64,000 nucleotides of DNA from Deuterostichococcus epilithicus (GCA_033439295.1 JAVTLE010000007.1:1240001-1304000), one strand, 5' to 3'; shown: positions 32,299 to 45,459, counted from the first letter of the stretch. Program-made: numbers and translations. Notes: generated from the letters alone by a model not told the origin.

Positions 32299-35200
32299 AT
32301 GTCAAACCTGGAGCTCCTGTCACAGGCAAGAGCCACTGCGCTCCCTGTGCCTTTTCGCGACGCCGGATGCCGCTGCCGCGCTGCAGCCACCGCTGCTGTG
32401 CTGTCCCAGGAGTTGCGTTCGAGGTATACTTGTCCGTGTCGCACAGGAAGCGCAACAGGAGGCGGAGCAGCAACAGCAGCTGGCCCTGCAGCAGGCGATC
32501 CCGCAGCAGATGGCTCCGGTGCCGTCGCCCGCGCCGGCCCCTATCGCGGTGACCCCGCCGCCGCTCCCTGCGCAGGCGCAGCCCCCGCGGCAGGACCTCA
32601 CGCCGCCGGCGCCGCTGGGCTCGGCCTCGTCTTCGCTGGGCCAGCTGTCCGTGTCGGAGCCCGGGCACGGCGCCGACAGCGACCCGGCAGCCGCAGCGGC
32701 GGCGGGGGCGCTGGCCCAGGCCACTGCGCTGGACGTGCAGAAGACGCGGGCGATGATCGCGGCGGAGACGGAGGCCGCCATGGCGCCGCTGGTGCCGCAG
32801 CAGAGCGACGCCGCGCTGGCGCAGTGGCTCGCCAAGCTGCAGGGCACGCTGACTGAGGAGTTGCGCAAGCACAAGGCGGCGCAGCAGGAGCTCAAGCAGG
32901 TGGGCTGAGCAAAACTTCAAAAATTCTAAAAGCAGTAAACTGGCTGGCAGTTGCCACATGGTTGCTTCAGCAGAATGCCCATCAATCACCCTAAACCCTC
33001 ATGCATCACATGGCTTGCTAGCTGCTGCGCTGCAGCCGGCCACGAGGACAGTTGCTGCGGATATGCTGTTGCACAAGCGCACTCAAGGGAGGAGGGTTCA
33101 GGGCTGCTCTTACGTACTCGTCGTGCCCCCATCAGCTTTGCACGTCACCACCCAGCGCTTCACCGATGCATGCATGCTGGGATGCTGGGCCCTGCCAGTC
33201 TTAGGAAATTTCTCTTACACCCCCGATGCTGCCATTCTCCTCGGGCAGATGCTAGCGTGGCAGCTCAGATCTGCAGTCTTAGTTCGACGACTCGGATTTT
33301 GCGGCGGTGAGCGGTGATGAGCCGTGATGTGCGTCCGCCACATGGCCGCCGCAGCAGAGGGGCGCAAGTTTCTCACATCATGACACCCACGGGGGGTGGA
33401 GGCGACAACCATAAAAAGCAGAAACAACAGGGCGTCTCCATGGCAACCCCAGGTGGACAGGGAGAGGGACGAGGCGCGCAAGGCGTACCGCGACGACCAG
33501 CACAGCAAGGAGAAGCAGGAGGCGTGGAAGGGCCGCGTCATCGCGCTCAAGGTGGCGCAGGGCAGGCTGCGCACTGCGCGCGAGGCCTACTACAAGTGCG
33601 CCGCCGACTGTGAAGGGTGCCGTGTAGCGCCCCCACCTGCTGATGCCTCTGCCTGCTGAGTGGGCGCCCAAGGAGCTTGGTGAGATGTGACCTGTGCTGC
33701 TGACCATGTGTGCAGCGGAGCCGCTGCCGAGGCACGTCGGCCGCGTCCGCCCTGCGCTGTCAAGTTGGGTGCCCATAAAGCCAGTGGAAGTTGGAGTTCA
33801 GAATATATAACATGCAGAGTTCACATGTATGTCAAATCCTTGAAATCCGGGGGTGCGCTACACAGGGCATCGGCGGCAGTAGATGTGCTGGTGCGGGAGA
33901 CCAAGGTGCGCTCGGGGCAGTTGTCGCCGGGCGCGCCGGCGGGCGGGGCCAGCGCTGGCGGCTTCGCCAAGCGCAAGCGGCAGGCCGCGCCGGCGGAGGG
34001 CTGCCCGTACTGCAGCCACACCTACACCGTGCGGGACGGCCTGTCCAGCAAGACCGATGATGACGGCGAGCGGTGCGTTCTCTCACCACCCTTCCTCTTT
34101 CCTCTCCATTGCCCTTGCCTCATTGTCGTTGCCGTCTTGCCACCACGCTCGCCTTATCCCTCAGACCTCTCAGTGTCCTCTGGCGACAAGCGGAACAGCA
34201 GCGCAGGAGAGTCTGTCGCGAGGCCCGATTGAAAACTCTGCATTGACGCTGCCACATGTCTGCAAGGGCTGATCCCACACCGGCACCAGAGCAGCGCAGC
34301 AGCGGCGGCATGCCAGCCTCACTATCCTGGTGCCGTGGCACGCTGCCGCTGCCGCTGCGATCTTTTGATTGTGTGGGAGCGTCCAGCTTGGCAGTGCCTC
34401 CCTTCCTTCCCCGGGTCCCCCCCCCTCCGCTCCCATGCCATGTCCTGCACGCCTGAGGCTGAGACAGCTTCCTCCAGGTGCACAGCCTGCAACTCGCCTT
34501 TGTCAAACTGTGTCGCAGGCTGCACCTGCGCAAGTGCCAGTGCCGGGAGAAGACGCCGCCGTGCCGCAACTGCCCCAAGTGCAAGGACAATGCAGACATC
34601 ATGTCCATGACCGACATCCAGGCGCAGTTCTCCGTCTGCCAGCTCAAGTTCCGCTGCGAGATCTGCTCCTGCAAGTGCGCGCCGCCTTGCCTCTCCTCCC
34701 ATCGACCCCTGACGTGCTGCGCTGCTCGTCGTTCGCTGCATTGCACTGCCTCCACATCGCTTGGTTCGTGGCAGCTGACCTTCCTTGCAGTCAGTGAAAT
34801 GTCTTGCATCAGGCAGAAGCCAGACAGCTGCGGCGCGCAGTGCAAGCGCAGCCGGCCCGCGTGCATGCATCTTGTCATGCAGCGGAACCCTACGTGACCG
34901 GGCTGCTGTGCTGCTCCAGGTGCCCAGGTGCCGGCAAGTGGATCGAGAACGACGACGTGTCGCGGCAGTCGTACGCGCAGCGCACCAGTCTGCGCCACGG
35001 CCAGCTGCAGCAGCTGGGTGCGTCACTGTGCCACATGGTCTGTCATTCAGTCCTTTTGCAAGCTCGAACGCAGTGCGCATGTCTTCCTGTCTACCCTGAC
35101 TTGCAGTGGAGGAGAGCGCAGCTGAGGCACAACAATGGCCTTGAGTCGACACTCCAGCGAGCAATGTCGCGACAGATGCCCACTCAGAGCCGGGAGTGAT

Positions 35201-38200
35201 CTTGCTGACATATGCAGCTTCATTGACGGACGCCGCTGCTTTGCAGGCTGGGGCGGCTCCATCAGCGTGTCGGCCACGTTTGGCCCGACGCCGGTGCCGC
35301 AGTATGCGCAGCAGCACGACATGTCGCAGGCAAGCTGTGCACTTTGCACTACAGTGTTCATTCTAGCCGCAACCCCATGCCGTGTCCCTGCTGCCTCAGC
35401 TACCTCGGTGGTTTATCTGTCTGCCCGAAGCGGTGTCGGGCCTTGTTGCAGGCATGTTGCAGCATGTGCATGCAGCCAATCAGGCGCATGCCCCTTGGGA
35501 ATCCTCAGTGCACATGTTCGTTGCCGTTGCAGGGCCAGAGCAAGCGGCCACGACAGAGCCGGCGCACGCTCAAGCGGCTGCCACAGGACATCCGCCACCA
35601 GCTGGAGCAGATGCAGGTGGCCCCTGAGCTGCTGTCCAAGGTGATCTACTCACAACTGATCCTGCCAGCGTTTTGTGGGCACTACCGATGCCCCCTTGGG
35701 CGCTGACACAATGCACATCGCATGCTGTGCTTGAGCGGGCGATATCCCTGATGCATTTTCATGCGAATTAACTCGGCAGCGTCACAGGCGCCGCAAGAGT
35801 GCTGATCCTGGACGATGGTGACCAGCTGCAGGCTTCCATTGGCTTCCATGCTCTCGGAAGATACTGTCTTCCTATTGCTACCTACAAGCGGCAGCACTGC
35901 AGCTTCTGGCTCATGCGACTTGCAACCATCGCAGAGGGGACTCGGCCACGGCGACCAGCAGCTGCCGCAGCAGCACCAGGCGCAGCCAGACCAGCTGTGC
36001 ACCCAGCTGGCGCCGCCGCAGGCGGGCAACTCGGCGGCGCCGGCAGCGGACGCCGGGACACTCACCACCCGGCCCGGCGGCGACGGGCTGACCGCAGCGC
36101 TGGCAGCGCCGACGTCCGCCGAGCGGAGACCAGCGCCCGCGCCCACGCCCGCGCCGCTGCCCATCTTGCCGGACAACGGTGCGTGCATGCTCCCGCAGGC
36201 TGCCGCCATGCTGCGAGAAGTTGCAATGCTCCAAGCGGGCGCCGCCTGCGCATTGCACCAGCTGCTGAAGGCAGCTTGACGATGCTCAGCGACGCCCAGT
36301 CGGCCAAGGAAGGTTGTATCATCCGAGGCACCAATCCCCCTGCAGTGGTGGGCCTGGTGGACGAGGTGTTTGCGGAGGCGGCGGGGCCGGCGGCGGCGGC
36401 GGCTGTGCGCGGTTTCCTGCAGCGCCAGCGCGTCACCGCGCTGGACGACCTGCAGTACCTGGAGCTGCCCTGGCTGCAGGTATCGTTTCTCAGGGTTTTG
36501 TGGTGGTCCCCGCGGCATGCATGGGATTTTCTGCGAAGCATCCAGGCCGAGCAGGCTGCCGGCGACTGCTCCGTCCCTCCTGCAAGGGCTGTTGCGGCCT
36601 GCCCACAAGTCGCGGCGGCTGCAGTTCGGCACTTTGTGCAGGCCGTCGCGTGAGGTCCAGCGCCCAGGCCAGCGAGACACATCCCGGAGTGGGCTTCGTT
36701 GAGTTGGTTGGGTTTTGTCCCTCTTCCTCTGTTTTGCCCCTTTGCTGCTCCGAGACATGGTGCGTCTGCCGCGGGACTGCAGGAGGCGCTGGTGCCGGTG
36801 GGCGTGACGCCGCTGCTGCTCAACAAGTTCATGGGCATGGCGCGGCGCCGCACGGGCGCGGTGTGACAGAAAAGCCAAACCGCATGTACGCAGCCGACGT
36901 CTTTTTGGTAGTGACGCGTTGTCGATGCTGTGGAAGCTGGTCTGGTTGTCTTGCCCTGCTGCGTAAAAGTACGCAACTCCTTCAATTACGTATGGTACGG
37001 GTAATCCGGGCGTGGTATTCATGTGATCTGTGGCTATGCAGTTGCCAGGTGGCTGCTCGTCTGGTCGACGTCATGCCTAAACCCTTGGCAGATCGCGTAA
37101 GCATCGCAAAGCCTCATCAGGCAATTTGTCGAGTGACGCCACCTCACAACGCACCGCCCACAAACTCCCCCACTCCCGAGTCACATATCACGCGGTACGC
37201 AATTTGCGATCATCTAGCAGCAGCAGCAGCAGTCGGCGAGTCGCAGATCACTGCCCGAAGCTTGACGCGTCAGCAACCAGTGCAGCACGCCCCGCGCGCT
37301 TTTGAGCAGACAGCAGAACCAACGCGCAACTCGCGGCCCACAGTGCCTGACACGGCCGGCGATCAGTACATGACCCAGCAGTTTCCGGGCTTGCTGGCCG
37401 CCGCGGCGAAGGGACAGCAGCAGCAGCAGGCGGCAGCTTCGGCCTCGGGCATCGCGAGCATGGGCCTAGCCCTGCAGGCTCTGCCGCAGCACCCGCTGGC
37501 GGCACAGCAGGCCCTCATGGATTGGATCATGCGTGGCCAGAAGCTGGGCGCTGAGCAGCAAGCAGCGCCCATGAGCCCGCGGCACCTGCAACTCGACACA
37601 GCATCGCTGGCTGATGAGCTCAACGGCTGCCCGGCAGCACGCTGCGGCAGCCCCGATCATGTCGTGCCTGAGGCATGCCCAGCCAGCCCGGACAGCGCCC
37701 TGGAGGCCGAGCGATCGCCGGCGTGGGCAACTCCGTGGGATGCGGAAGCTGTGCAGCCGTCTATGCCACAGACGCCGGAGCCGGCCTCCTCCAATGTGGC
37801 GGCGCCGCGTAAGCGCAACCTGCAGGCATACGAGGCGATGCCGATCCAGCCGAGGTGCGCCCTGGTCCGATCCAGCTCTTTCACACCCGCCTCGCGCCAG
37901 CAGAGACACGCAGTCGGTGGACGCGTGGCGCAGCAGCCTGCCATCCTGCCCGTTTTCGTGCGTGCAGCAAACTTAGCCAGCAATCATTGCCGGCCCGACC
38001 AGCGGCATTGACCGGGCTGGGCTGCCAGCCTGGTGCGCCCATCAGGAGCACTTTTTCACCTGCTGACGGGGACGCAGGAGGCGCGCGCCCAACTGATCGA
38101 TATCTGCGGACATCTCCGTATCTTGGAACCTCTCAGCCTTTAGTCTCGATTCGGGAGGATTCGGAGTTATACTTGCCTGCTGCGATAGTCGGCTGACATG

Positions 38201-38800
38201 ACAATATGTTGCTCATCTACAGGACTCACAGGAGAAAGAGCCTGCACCCGATGCGCGCTGCCGAGGCCGTGGCGGACGACTGGGAGACTCGCGCAAGCCC
38301 CGTCCGCGCCAGGTGTGCTCTCTTTCTTGTTCGATCTGCTGTGCACTCGGCTTCTTCCCTTGCATCGTCTGCCGTTGCTTTGGGTGTTGCCGCGGCGAAC
38401 CAGCAGCGCAGGCCCTGCTGCATTTTTCCAAGCATGCTTGGGTGCTGCGAATTGTGCAAAGTGCTCAGGAGCTCTGCAGCATGGTTTTCTTGATTTGATC
38501 CGCTGACGATCATGTGTATTTCCATGCAGTCCGCCGCCCACCATCCGGAAGCACGAGGCGCGCTCGCGGCATTCGCCAGAGCGGATCCACCGAAAGCAGC
38601 CACACGCGGCCAAGGCGGTGCGGAATACCACCGCAGCGCCCGACGGTAGTACTGTGGCCAAGGTGCGATCAGCTTTCTGTGTCATCTACCTGTCTCACCC
38701 GCATCTGTTGATGCGTGCACCTTCCCGCCAGCTGCTGTCTCCACGCCCTGCTGTCCGTGTCTCTAGCTTTGAGAAGCTGCTGGGGCGATGCTCTGCTGTC

Positions 38801-38844
<44 letters not shown>

Positions 38845-39031
38845 ACAGGCTCCATCGACGTCCCAATATATGGGATGTACTGGACAGTTTGCTGATTGCC
38901 TGCTCTGTTTCGTGCTGCAGGAGTGCCACGACTGCCACACTCTCAAGACCCCCATGTGGCGCCGCGTCGAGGGCGTGACATACTGCAATGCCTGCGGCCT
39001 GCGCCGCACGCGGGCTCTGGTGGGTCGCTAG
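32299..39031 (+). CDS. Cys-rich coiled-coil protein with C-terminal GATA zinc finger
   Basis: Exons: 32299-32325, 32447-32899, 33453-33616, 33866-34072, 34519-34674, 34920-35017, 35247-35329, 35533-35640, 35935-36178, 36346-36479, 36783-36860, 37310-37854, 38223-38312, 38530-38662, 38921-39031; every phase fits, about 876 aa. Order: Gln-rich coil, charged coiled coil (RERDEARKAYRDD), CPYCSHTYTV, then a dense Cys block (KCQCREKTPPCRNCPKC, RCEICSCKC), basic SKRPRQSRRTLKR, a small helical block (DDLQYLELPWLQEALVPVG), a low-complexity region, and a GATA finger CHDCHTLKTPMWRR...CNACGLRR. This suggests a nuclear DNA-binding regulator. Two introns begin with GC (after 32325 and 35329). The last exon may instead splice on at 39020 and end at 39204. 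Confidence 0.75.
38803..38844. repeat. (GCT)14 microsatellite in an intron
   Basis: Fourteen perfect GCT units lie in the last intron of the GATA gene, 76 nt before the acceptor. Confidence 0.97.
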
Positions 39032-39841
39032 GCTGCTTGCAGCACTGCTCCTGCTTGTCGCTGCACAAGTGGCAGACAAGGCATGGCGGCGGCGCCCCAG
39101 GCGATTCGAGCCGCGCGCCCAGGACGAGCAAGGACACCAGAGGAGTCGCCTGGCAACAAACCGGCGGCCTCCCACGAGGGGCGCGCTTGCCAGGCGGCGG
39201 CTAAGAGCAAGAGCCGCAGCACCGAGCACAACGCCCGCAGTCCCTGTGGCATGCTGCCGCGGGAACACAATTCCTCAGGCAGCGGGCGGGAGTGGCTCGT
39301 CAAGAACCCCCAAGACCGAGTGATTTGCTTCAGAGTTGGAACGGGATGGCCAGCGTTTGCATGTATCATACTGCCTGTGTCTCATTGAACATTGCTGGTA
39401 GGCGTAGCTTTCGGGTACCTAGACGAGCATGTGGATGCGACATGCACTAAAAATGGACGACTGATATGCTCCTGCGCTGCAGCAGGCAACTTTGCACGGT
39501 TCGGGGTGAGCATGTGGTTTGTGTTGATTGTTGGGGGCGGCGACTGGCAGCTAGCCAGTCTGGGTGTCTTAGGAAGTCGCCCGGTCTGGCGGCTCGCACA
39601 CCGTCAGCTTGCATGAACAACAGAGAGTACACAGCAGTCGAGAGGTTCGGGTGCAGTAGAGATAGACTTGTGAATTTGTGCACTTCAGCAGCAGTTTTGG
39701 GGACGGGTGATGGGCATGTTTAAAACATCCTTGTTGGGCAGCTTTGGAATGGCTTTTGGCAGATTCTACGGTAAAGCACGAAGATGCATATACCTTCTGC
39801 ATGAATACATCCAAAATCCACACCCTGCAACCTGTCTCCCT
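39032..39841. other. convergent intergenic region
   Basis: It lies between the GATA gene and the sialidase-like gene. Its first 173 bases may be coding if the GATA gene uses the donor at 39021. The rest shows nothing recognisable. Confidence 0.35.
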
Positions 39842-42800
39842 TTACACCACTGACTGACAGACTCCGCAGCCAATTCCTAGCTGACAGCAGCTGCCGCCCC
39901 AATAGAATGTTTCGACAGCACGCCACAATGCAGGTGCCGCCTCCAGTACCTCCTGCCTCTCCGTGGCCGCCGAAACCCGCTGCCCGCTGCTGACGCCGTC
40001 GCCCAGCTGTCCCGGCAGCGCCGCCCTGCTGCCAGAGCCGGGGCTGAACTTCCCTGCCAGCGCATGGTGTATGGAAGGTGTTGGGAATACCACCACCAGA
40101 AAGGGCCATCATGCGGGCCGTTGCTACAGCACATCTCACGTCATTGTCGACATCGCAAGAGCAAGGGGCGACTTAGGTACACAAAGCAACACGACCTGGC
40201 ACCATTTGTCGCGAGGTCAACGTGCGGTGCGCCGTCACCCGGTGACTCACCGATGTGCAGGTATGGCGCAACGCCGCCGAGGGTCGCCAGCAGCGCGCGC
40301 CAGCCGGGCACGCGCAGGAAGGTCATGCGATTGCTGTTGTGGTAGCTGCTGGCGCCACGGTAGCTGCATACAGTCAGCGCGGCGCTTTCACTGTCCTCAG
40401 CCGTGGAGGCGGTTGGAAAGCATCACAGCTTCTGGTCGCATGCTTGGGCAATGGGCGCATGTAAGCTCAAGATGCAGGATGATCCAAAATGTCAGGCCAG
40501 ATGGCGGCGAAAGCGCACGCTGTGCGGATGACGACGATCAGATCCTCTCCCTCGAACTGCCAGTCAGCGTACTGAAACCTGCATGCAGGTGCCCGGGGTT
40601 TGAGTTTTCGCGAGTCTCGCGACGCAGCCCGAGCCGCCCCGACAGGCGCTCGGGCGCCCGGGCGCAGACATGTGCACAAAAGAAAGTAATGTGCCTGCTG
40701 AAAGCCGCTGTGCCCGGGCGATCTGCAGTCTGCCTCTGCCATGCAGCAGCATCGCATTTGAAGACGGTTCCTGGTTTCAACCCTGCACAGCGTGCAGGAG
40801 CCAAAGCCGCAACGGCAAACGTTACATTGTGTCAAGAAATACCTACAAACGTGTTGAGGATCAGCGCACCCGGTGTAACGCAGCGAGTCGCCAAAGGTGA
40901 AGCCGGTGTCATCCGATAGCAGCCGCGACACGCTCGTCCTGGACGTGAGCAGGCGGTGAAGTCAGCTTGCATCACAGCAGCTGGACCCGCCTCGCCGAGT
41001 CCCGTGCGGCACCCCTGATCGCTTGGGGACTTGGCTGGTCGGCAGCTGACGACATGCCAACTGCGGAGGCCCCACATTCGGGCGTGATGCACTCGGTGTG
41101 TTGTCACGCAAAGGCAGGGCGTTTGCGAGGCCCGGCCATGGCACAAGGGACAGCACAGGCGGGCCAGTAGGGCTCCCGCAGCCGGGACGCATGCTGCCGC
41201 CGCGGCAGCCGGCACGCACCAGGCCAACAGGTCAGGCGAGGTGAGCAGCTGCAGAATGTTGCGCTGGTCGAAGCCCAGTCCGCTGGCCGTCTGCGGGTTG
41301 GCGAGCGCCACGTACAACCGGGTGACCGGGTCGCGGCGCACCACCATCTTGTTGCCGCCGCCGGGCACGTCCTGCGCGGCAAGCAACCGGCCTTGGTGTC
41401 CAGTATTTACTGTCCGGAACTCTTCGGGGCGCCGTCACAGGTGGTGAAGGCGCCGGCGCGGACAGCACGGACAGCGCGGAGGCATGCTGCCGGTCTCGGT
41501 AGGGTGGCTGGATAAAGCGTCCCATCGCTGTGCCGAGGTACCCACCGGTGCCAAGGGGGCGCAGGCAGAGGCAATTCGATGCGAGGCAAGCGGCGCTGGG
41601 CAAACCACATGCTGGACCAGCTGCCTGGCGCAAAGGTGCTGCATCATGAGCCATGACCAATTGCAGTGCCTTGCACTGGAGCCAGGGACTCGCCAGGATG
41701 CGGTCAAAGACGAGGCTGCCTTGACCCGACGTCAGCGGCGCCTTGGAGCCGTTTGTCGACGCCGCCACAGGCTTCGGCGACGGCCGCCTCGCGGGCGGCG
41801 GCGGCCGCTGCCGCCGCAGTGTCGGTCGNCTGCGGGTAGGCCGCCGCCGCGTCGGCCGCCGCCGCGTTGGCCGCATGCCTGCGGCCGACCGCTGCCCCGC
41901 CCGGTGCGCAAGCAGTCCTGCGGCCGGCTCGGCCGCAAGCGTCGCCCGCGCAGAGCCCGCCGCCGGTGCCGCAACCCTGGTGGATGCGGCGGGCGACGGC
42001 ACAAAGTTCAGCAGGCAGGCGTGGTTGAGGTCGATGTAGTAGCCGCCCTGGGTCTTGATGCGCGGCATGCGCATCAGCAGCTTGACCTTCCCGTCAGGCC
42101 CCTCCACCGCGTTGCCTGCGGGAACGCGCGTCGCAAAACCTTGGTCGGTACAGCCTGCTCCTCTTGCCATTGACTTTTCTTCCGTAGCTTCGCGACTCCA
42201 GGCAACCGTCTGTGGTGGGATGGGGATTGTCTTGGTGCCCGATGTCGCGCGCCTGCCCGCTCACCCGCATGGTGCGTGCAGCTCAGATGAATGGCCAGCT
42301 GTCTCATGCGGAGTCCCATACCTTCCAGATAGCCGGCAATGGGCAGCGTCGGCTGCATCCCTGCGGTCCAGGATGGGTCGAAGGGCAGGGGCCCAGCGAC
42401 GGTCCAGGAGGCGGGGTCCATGAGGTCCGCCTCGAGCGGCGCCGACACCACCACCGCCTGGAAGTCCTGCGGCCACCTGCAGCGAATGCAGGTCTGCAGC
42501 TCAGGCAGCAAGCTCGCTAAAGGCCACTCGTGCCACTTGAGGCCCTTAGTGTTACCAGATCCTGCTGTGAGCAAGAACATGTGAGCAGGTCATGTTCAGC
42601 ACAAGGCGATGCGCCAATAGGCACCGGGTGGGGCAGGTCGACGGCAGTGCAAGCACCTTTTGGGGTTGGCCCAGAACTCGAAGGTGCGCCAGATGCGGCC
42701 GCTGGATTGCAGCAGCGGCGTGGCGCCCGTCGCGTATGTGCCCTGAGTCGGCCCCGGGATGATGACCTACCCAGAAACATGCACGGGCCACCATGAGGGA

Positions 42801-43463
42801 TGTGATGACGTCCTGTGCCAACCGGCAAGACTGCAAAGCTCCACAGGGGTGATGCAGTAGCAGCCAGGCTGCGCTCAGCACTCATGTCTCTGCAAGCGGC
42901 ATGCGCAGCTCACCTGGCGCCGCCATGTCAGGCCGAAATCCGCGCTCCGCGCCAAGCTTATGGCGTTCGCGCCGCGGGTGATGCCGTCGGACGTGGTGCC
43001 CAGTAGGAACACTTCGGAGCCTCTGACGAAAAGATTGCTCCAGTATTGCCCCACAACTGTGGCTGCCGCCGCCCAGGTGACGCCTCTGTCGTGCGAGCTG
43101 TACACATGCGCCCTGTCTGCCACCCCGCCAGCTCCAAAATCATCCTGCGCTGGAGTGAATACGTCAGTGTGGATTCGATATACCTATGAGAACCGCTTGA
43201 CCAGGCAGCGCACCAGATTCCAGCGAGTTTGCAAACATCCTTGGTGGCCTCACTTGCGATGCCAAGTAGGACCCGTTCGGCAAGGCCACTATTGTGGGCG
43301 AACCCACAAACTCTGCCGTGCCCTCAGGCCTCCAGATGATCTCAGAGAGAGGCAGAACCGTGTCGACCAGCGGCGCGCTCTCGACAGAAATAACACGACT
43401 GCCGACCGCAAGCACGAGAGCAAAGCTGAGCAGGACTGCTGAGCAATGCGAACTGCTGAGCAT
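39842..43463 (-). CDS. secreted Asp-box (BNR) sialidase-like protein
   Basis: Exons on minus: 43463-43254, 43144-42914, 42766-42657, 42476-42322, 42115-41976, 41371-41220, 40938-40870, 40578-40519, 40363-40251, 40053-39842; phases agree, about 483 aa. The N-terminus is a signal peptide (HCSAVLLSFALVLAV after M-L-S-S-S). Asp boxes SSHDRGVTW and SADFGLTW mark the six-bladed propeller. Later blocks fit the family: GTAEFVGSPTIVALPNGSYLAS, GKVKLLMRMP, PGGGNKMVVRRDPV, NILQLLTSPDLLAW, FQYADWQFEGEDLIVVIRTA and GASSYHNSNRMTFLRV. It probably acts on extracellular or cell-wall glycans. The catalytic Arg triad and Tyr/Glu pair cannot be assigned by eye. The exon 5 to 6 junction crosses an Ala/Arg-rich stretch with an N and is the least sure. 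Confidence 0.8.
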
Positions 43464-43737
43464 CGAAACCTCTGACTCGCCGCCGAGAGCGTTCAAGATT
43501 CAGCACTATCAGCAGCGACCACGGTGCAAGTCGCTGGAGTTAGTAATAGGCCATTCGTCATATGCCTGTACGAGCATGGGAGACAGTCTCGATTCAACCT
43601 GTTGCTGATCCGCAGCTACTCGTACGTTGCCAAAATCTGTTGTTCGAGAGTATCAAACACAAGATCTCGCTGCATTGCTGAAATCCGCAGCCAAAGAGCG
43701 CTGCTTCCCAGAGCCCAGCACAGCAGCGGTACCCAGA

Positions 43738-45047
43738 TCAGAGCATCTCCAGACCACAGCCATCACTCTCATCCTCGCTGCATCGATTGAGGTCCTCGTC
43801 ATCAAGGTCGCTGTCGGACGGCTCGTTGCCGCTGACGCTGCTACTGTCGCTGCCGCCACTGCCGCCAGCATCCGCCAGCGCCGCAGGCTGCCCTGCCAAA
43901 GGCGGCGCTGGGACCGGGGCGCTGTAGCCTAGGAATGCCAGCTCCTCTGGCGACAGATCCTCTGCGCCTGCCACTGCTGCTACGCCGCCTGCAGCACCGG
44001 ACGTCGCCGGCGCCGCAGCTGGCACGCCGTATTCCGCATCCGCGCGGCCGCCACTGTTGCCAATAGCCGGCTGGCCGCTGTCGTCGCTGTCGCTGCCGGT
44101 GCTGCTGCCGCTGGAGCTGTGTGTCTCGCCACTGAACGAAGGCGCTATGACGTCCGGCGTGACTGTCGCTGCCGATGCTCCGAATGTCCAGCCCTCCGCA
44201 TCGGGCTGTGCGGCGGGCTGCGGCGCTGCGATGGTCTGCATCGGCTCTGTCGACTGCACAGGCCGCTGCTGCTGCATGACCGCTGGTTGTTGCAGCTCCT
44301 GCAGTTCAGAGAGAGCACTAGGCTTTGCACAGTTCGTGCCATATGTGCCGATCGATTGCATTCAAGATGCGTGCAGAGCTGTTCATTGCTGAATGCCCGC
44401 TATCTGCATGCACACGCACCTGCGCATCCAGCGAAGCGGACGGCTGCGCCGGCGCAGCTGCTGTTGCGCCTCGGTTTGCGCCTCGCAAGTGCCTGGACAA
44501 AAGTTCGAGGGTAAGCACCAACACACGAGTCATATCAGTGTGGAGACGCTGCGCCCACCATTGACTTTCCGGCACATGAGCGGTCTGGCCAGATGTGCCC
44601 TGACCTGACGCTGTTGACGCGGCCTGCCAGGGCCTCCAGCCGAAAGGAGCTGCCGTCAAAAAGTAGCACGCAGTCCATGTCGTCCTTGCTGTGCTCGAAG
44701 TTGCCTCTGAACTGCTGGTCTGGCTGCCCAGCATTGCTATTCGGCAGTGTCAGCGCCACCTTCAAAACGCAGCAAACAGGAGGGCGTGGTCACGTCAGAG
44801 AGCGCTGCATGATCTTGCAGGTCTCCTGAGCATCACACAGATCCAGCGTGCAAGCGCGTTCAGAGTTCCAGCTTGCAGTGCGCACCTCGCTGCCTTCGAT
44901 GGAGACCTGTCCCTGGCCTTGACGACCTGCCGACGCGGGCTTGAATTCGTATCGCATGTAGCACAGATCTGCAGGCTGCCCACGCATGGTGCCGCCAAGC
45001 GTCAGCGCGTAGGCCACGTCCTTGCGGGGCAGAATCTGGTCTTCCAT
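43738..45047 (-). CDS. EAF: ELL-associated factor (EAF) family elongation factor
   Basis: EAF proteins bind ELL and stimulate RNA polymerase II elongation. Exons on minus: 45047-44886, 44759-44605, 44492-44420, 44298-43738; 316 aa. The N-terminal EAF domain is recognisable: ALTLGGTMRGQP, LCYMRYEFKPAS, VALTLPNSNAGQPDQQFRGN, DCVLLFDGSSFRLEAL. The C-terminal half is acidic and Ser/Gly/Ala-rich (SGSSTGSDSDDSG, EPSDSDLDDEDL) and ends CGLEML, like the transactivating tails of EAFs. The chosen ATG directly precedes the domain. No ELL gene is visible in the window. Confidence 0.82.
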
Positions 45048-45459
45048 CGGGAATTTGGACCGGTTGCCAGCGAGCAAGACCAAGCCTGCAGCGGCTGCCA
45101 GCAACAAGTTCCAGGGTCAGCTACGCGGGAGGCCGTTCGAACGGTTGCAAACGTGGCTGGCTGCTGCAAATGCGAGAATGGACCTGAGCTGCCATGCGGC
45201 ATCATTTATGCTGCAGTGCTTGAACTCAAAATGAGGGCAGAGCAGTTCCCCAGCAAACGAGCGGCTCTCAGATCTGGATTGTCCTTCCGCAGAAGCCGCA
45301 CAGCTGGACAACTGCAAGCTGCTGCGTGCATGTGAGTGGCACCTTGCATGCGCTCATGATATGCCGCCGCTGCCGTTCGGCTGCCTGATGCTTGTATTCT
45401 CGTGTCCGAGCCTCTCTTTCACAGTACAGATTTCGTTCCCACTGAAGAGTCCTGGCACA
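45048..45459. other. EAF promoter side, left of the retroelement
   Basis: This is 5' flank of EAF. Before the insertion it was joined to the sequence now at 51278. Confidence 0.45.

Noticed and set aside
34250-34518. Cys-rich reading CTACNSPLSNC as part of the GATA gene
   Set aside because: It needs an earlier acceptor and soon loses family-like Cys spacing; the acceptor at 34519 joins smoothly to KCQCREKTPPC.
35105-35140. Small GATA-gene exon after the AG at 35105
   Set aside because: It runs into a stop unless another odd donor is used; direct joining of 35017 to 35247 keeps phase and sequence.
41732-42170. Arg/Pro repeat protein around 41830-41990
   Set aside because: It follows from a short GC-rich repeat in an intron of the sialidase-like gene and includes an N; family blocks resume only at 41371.
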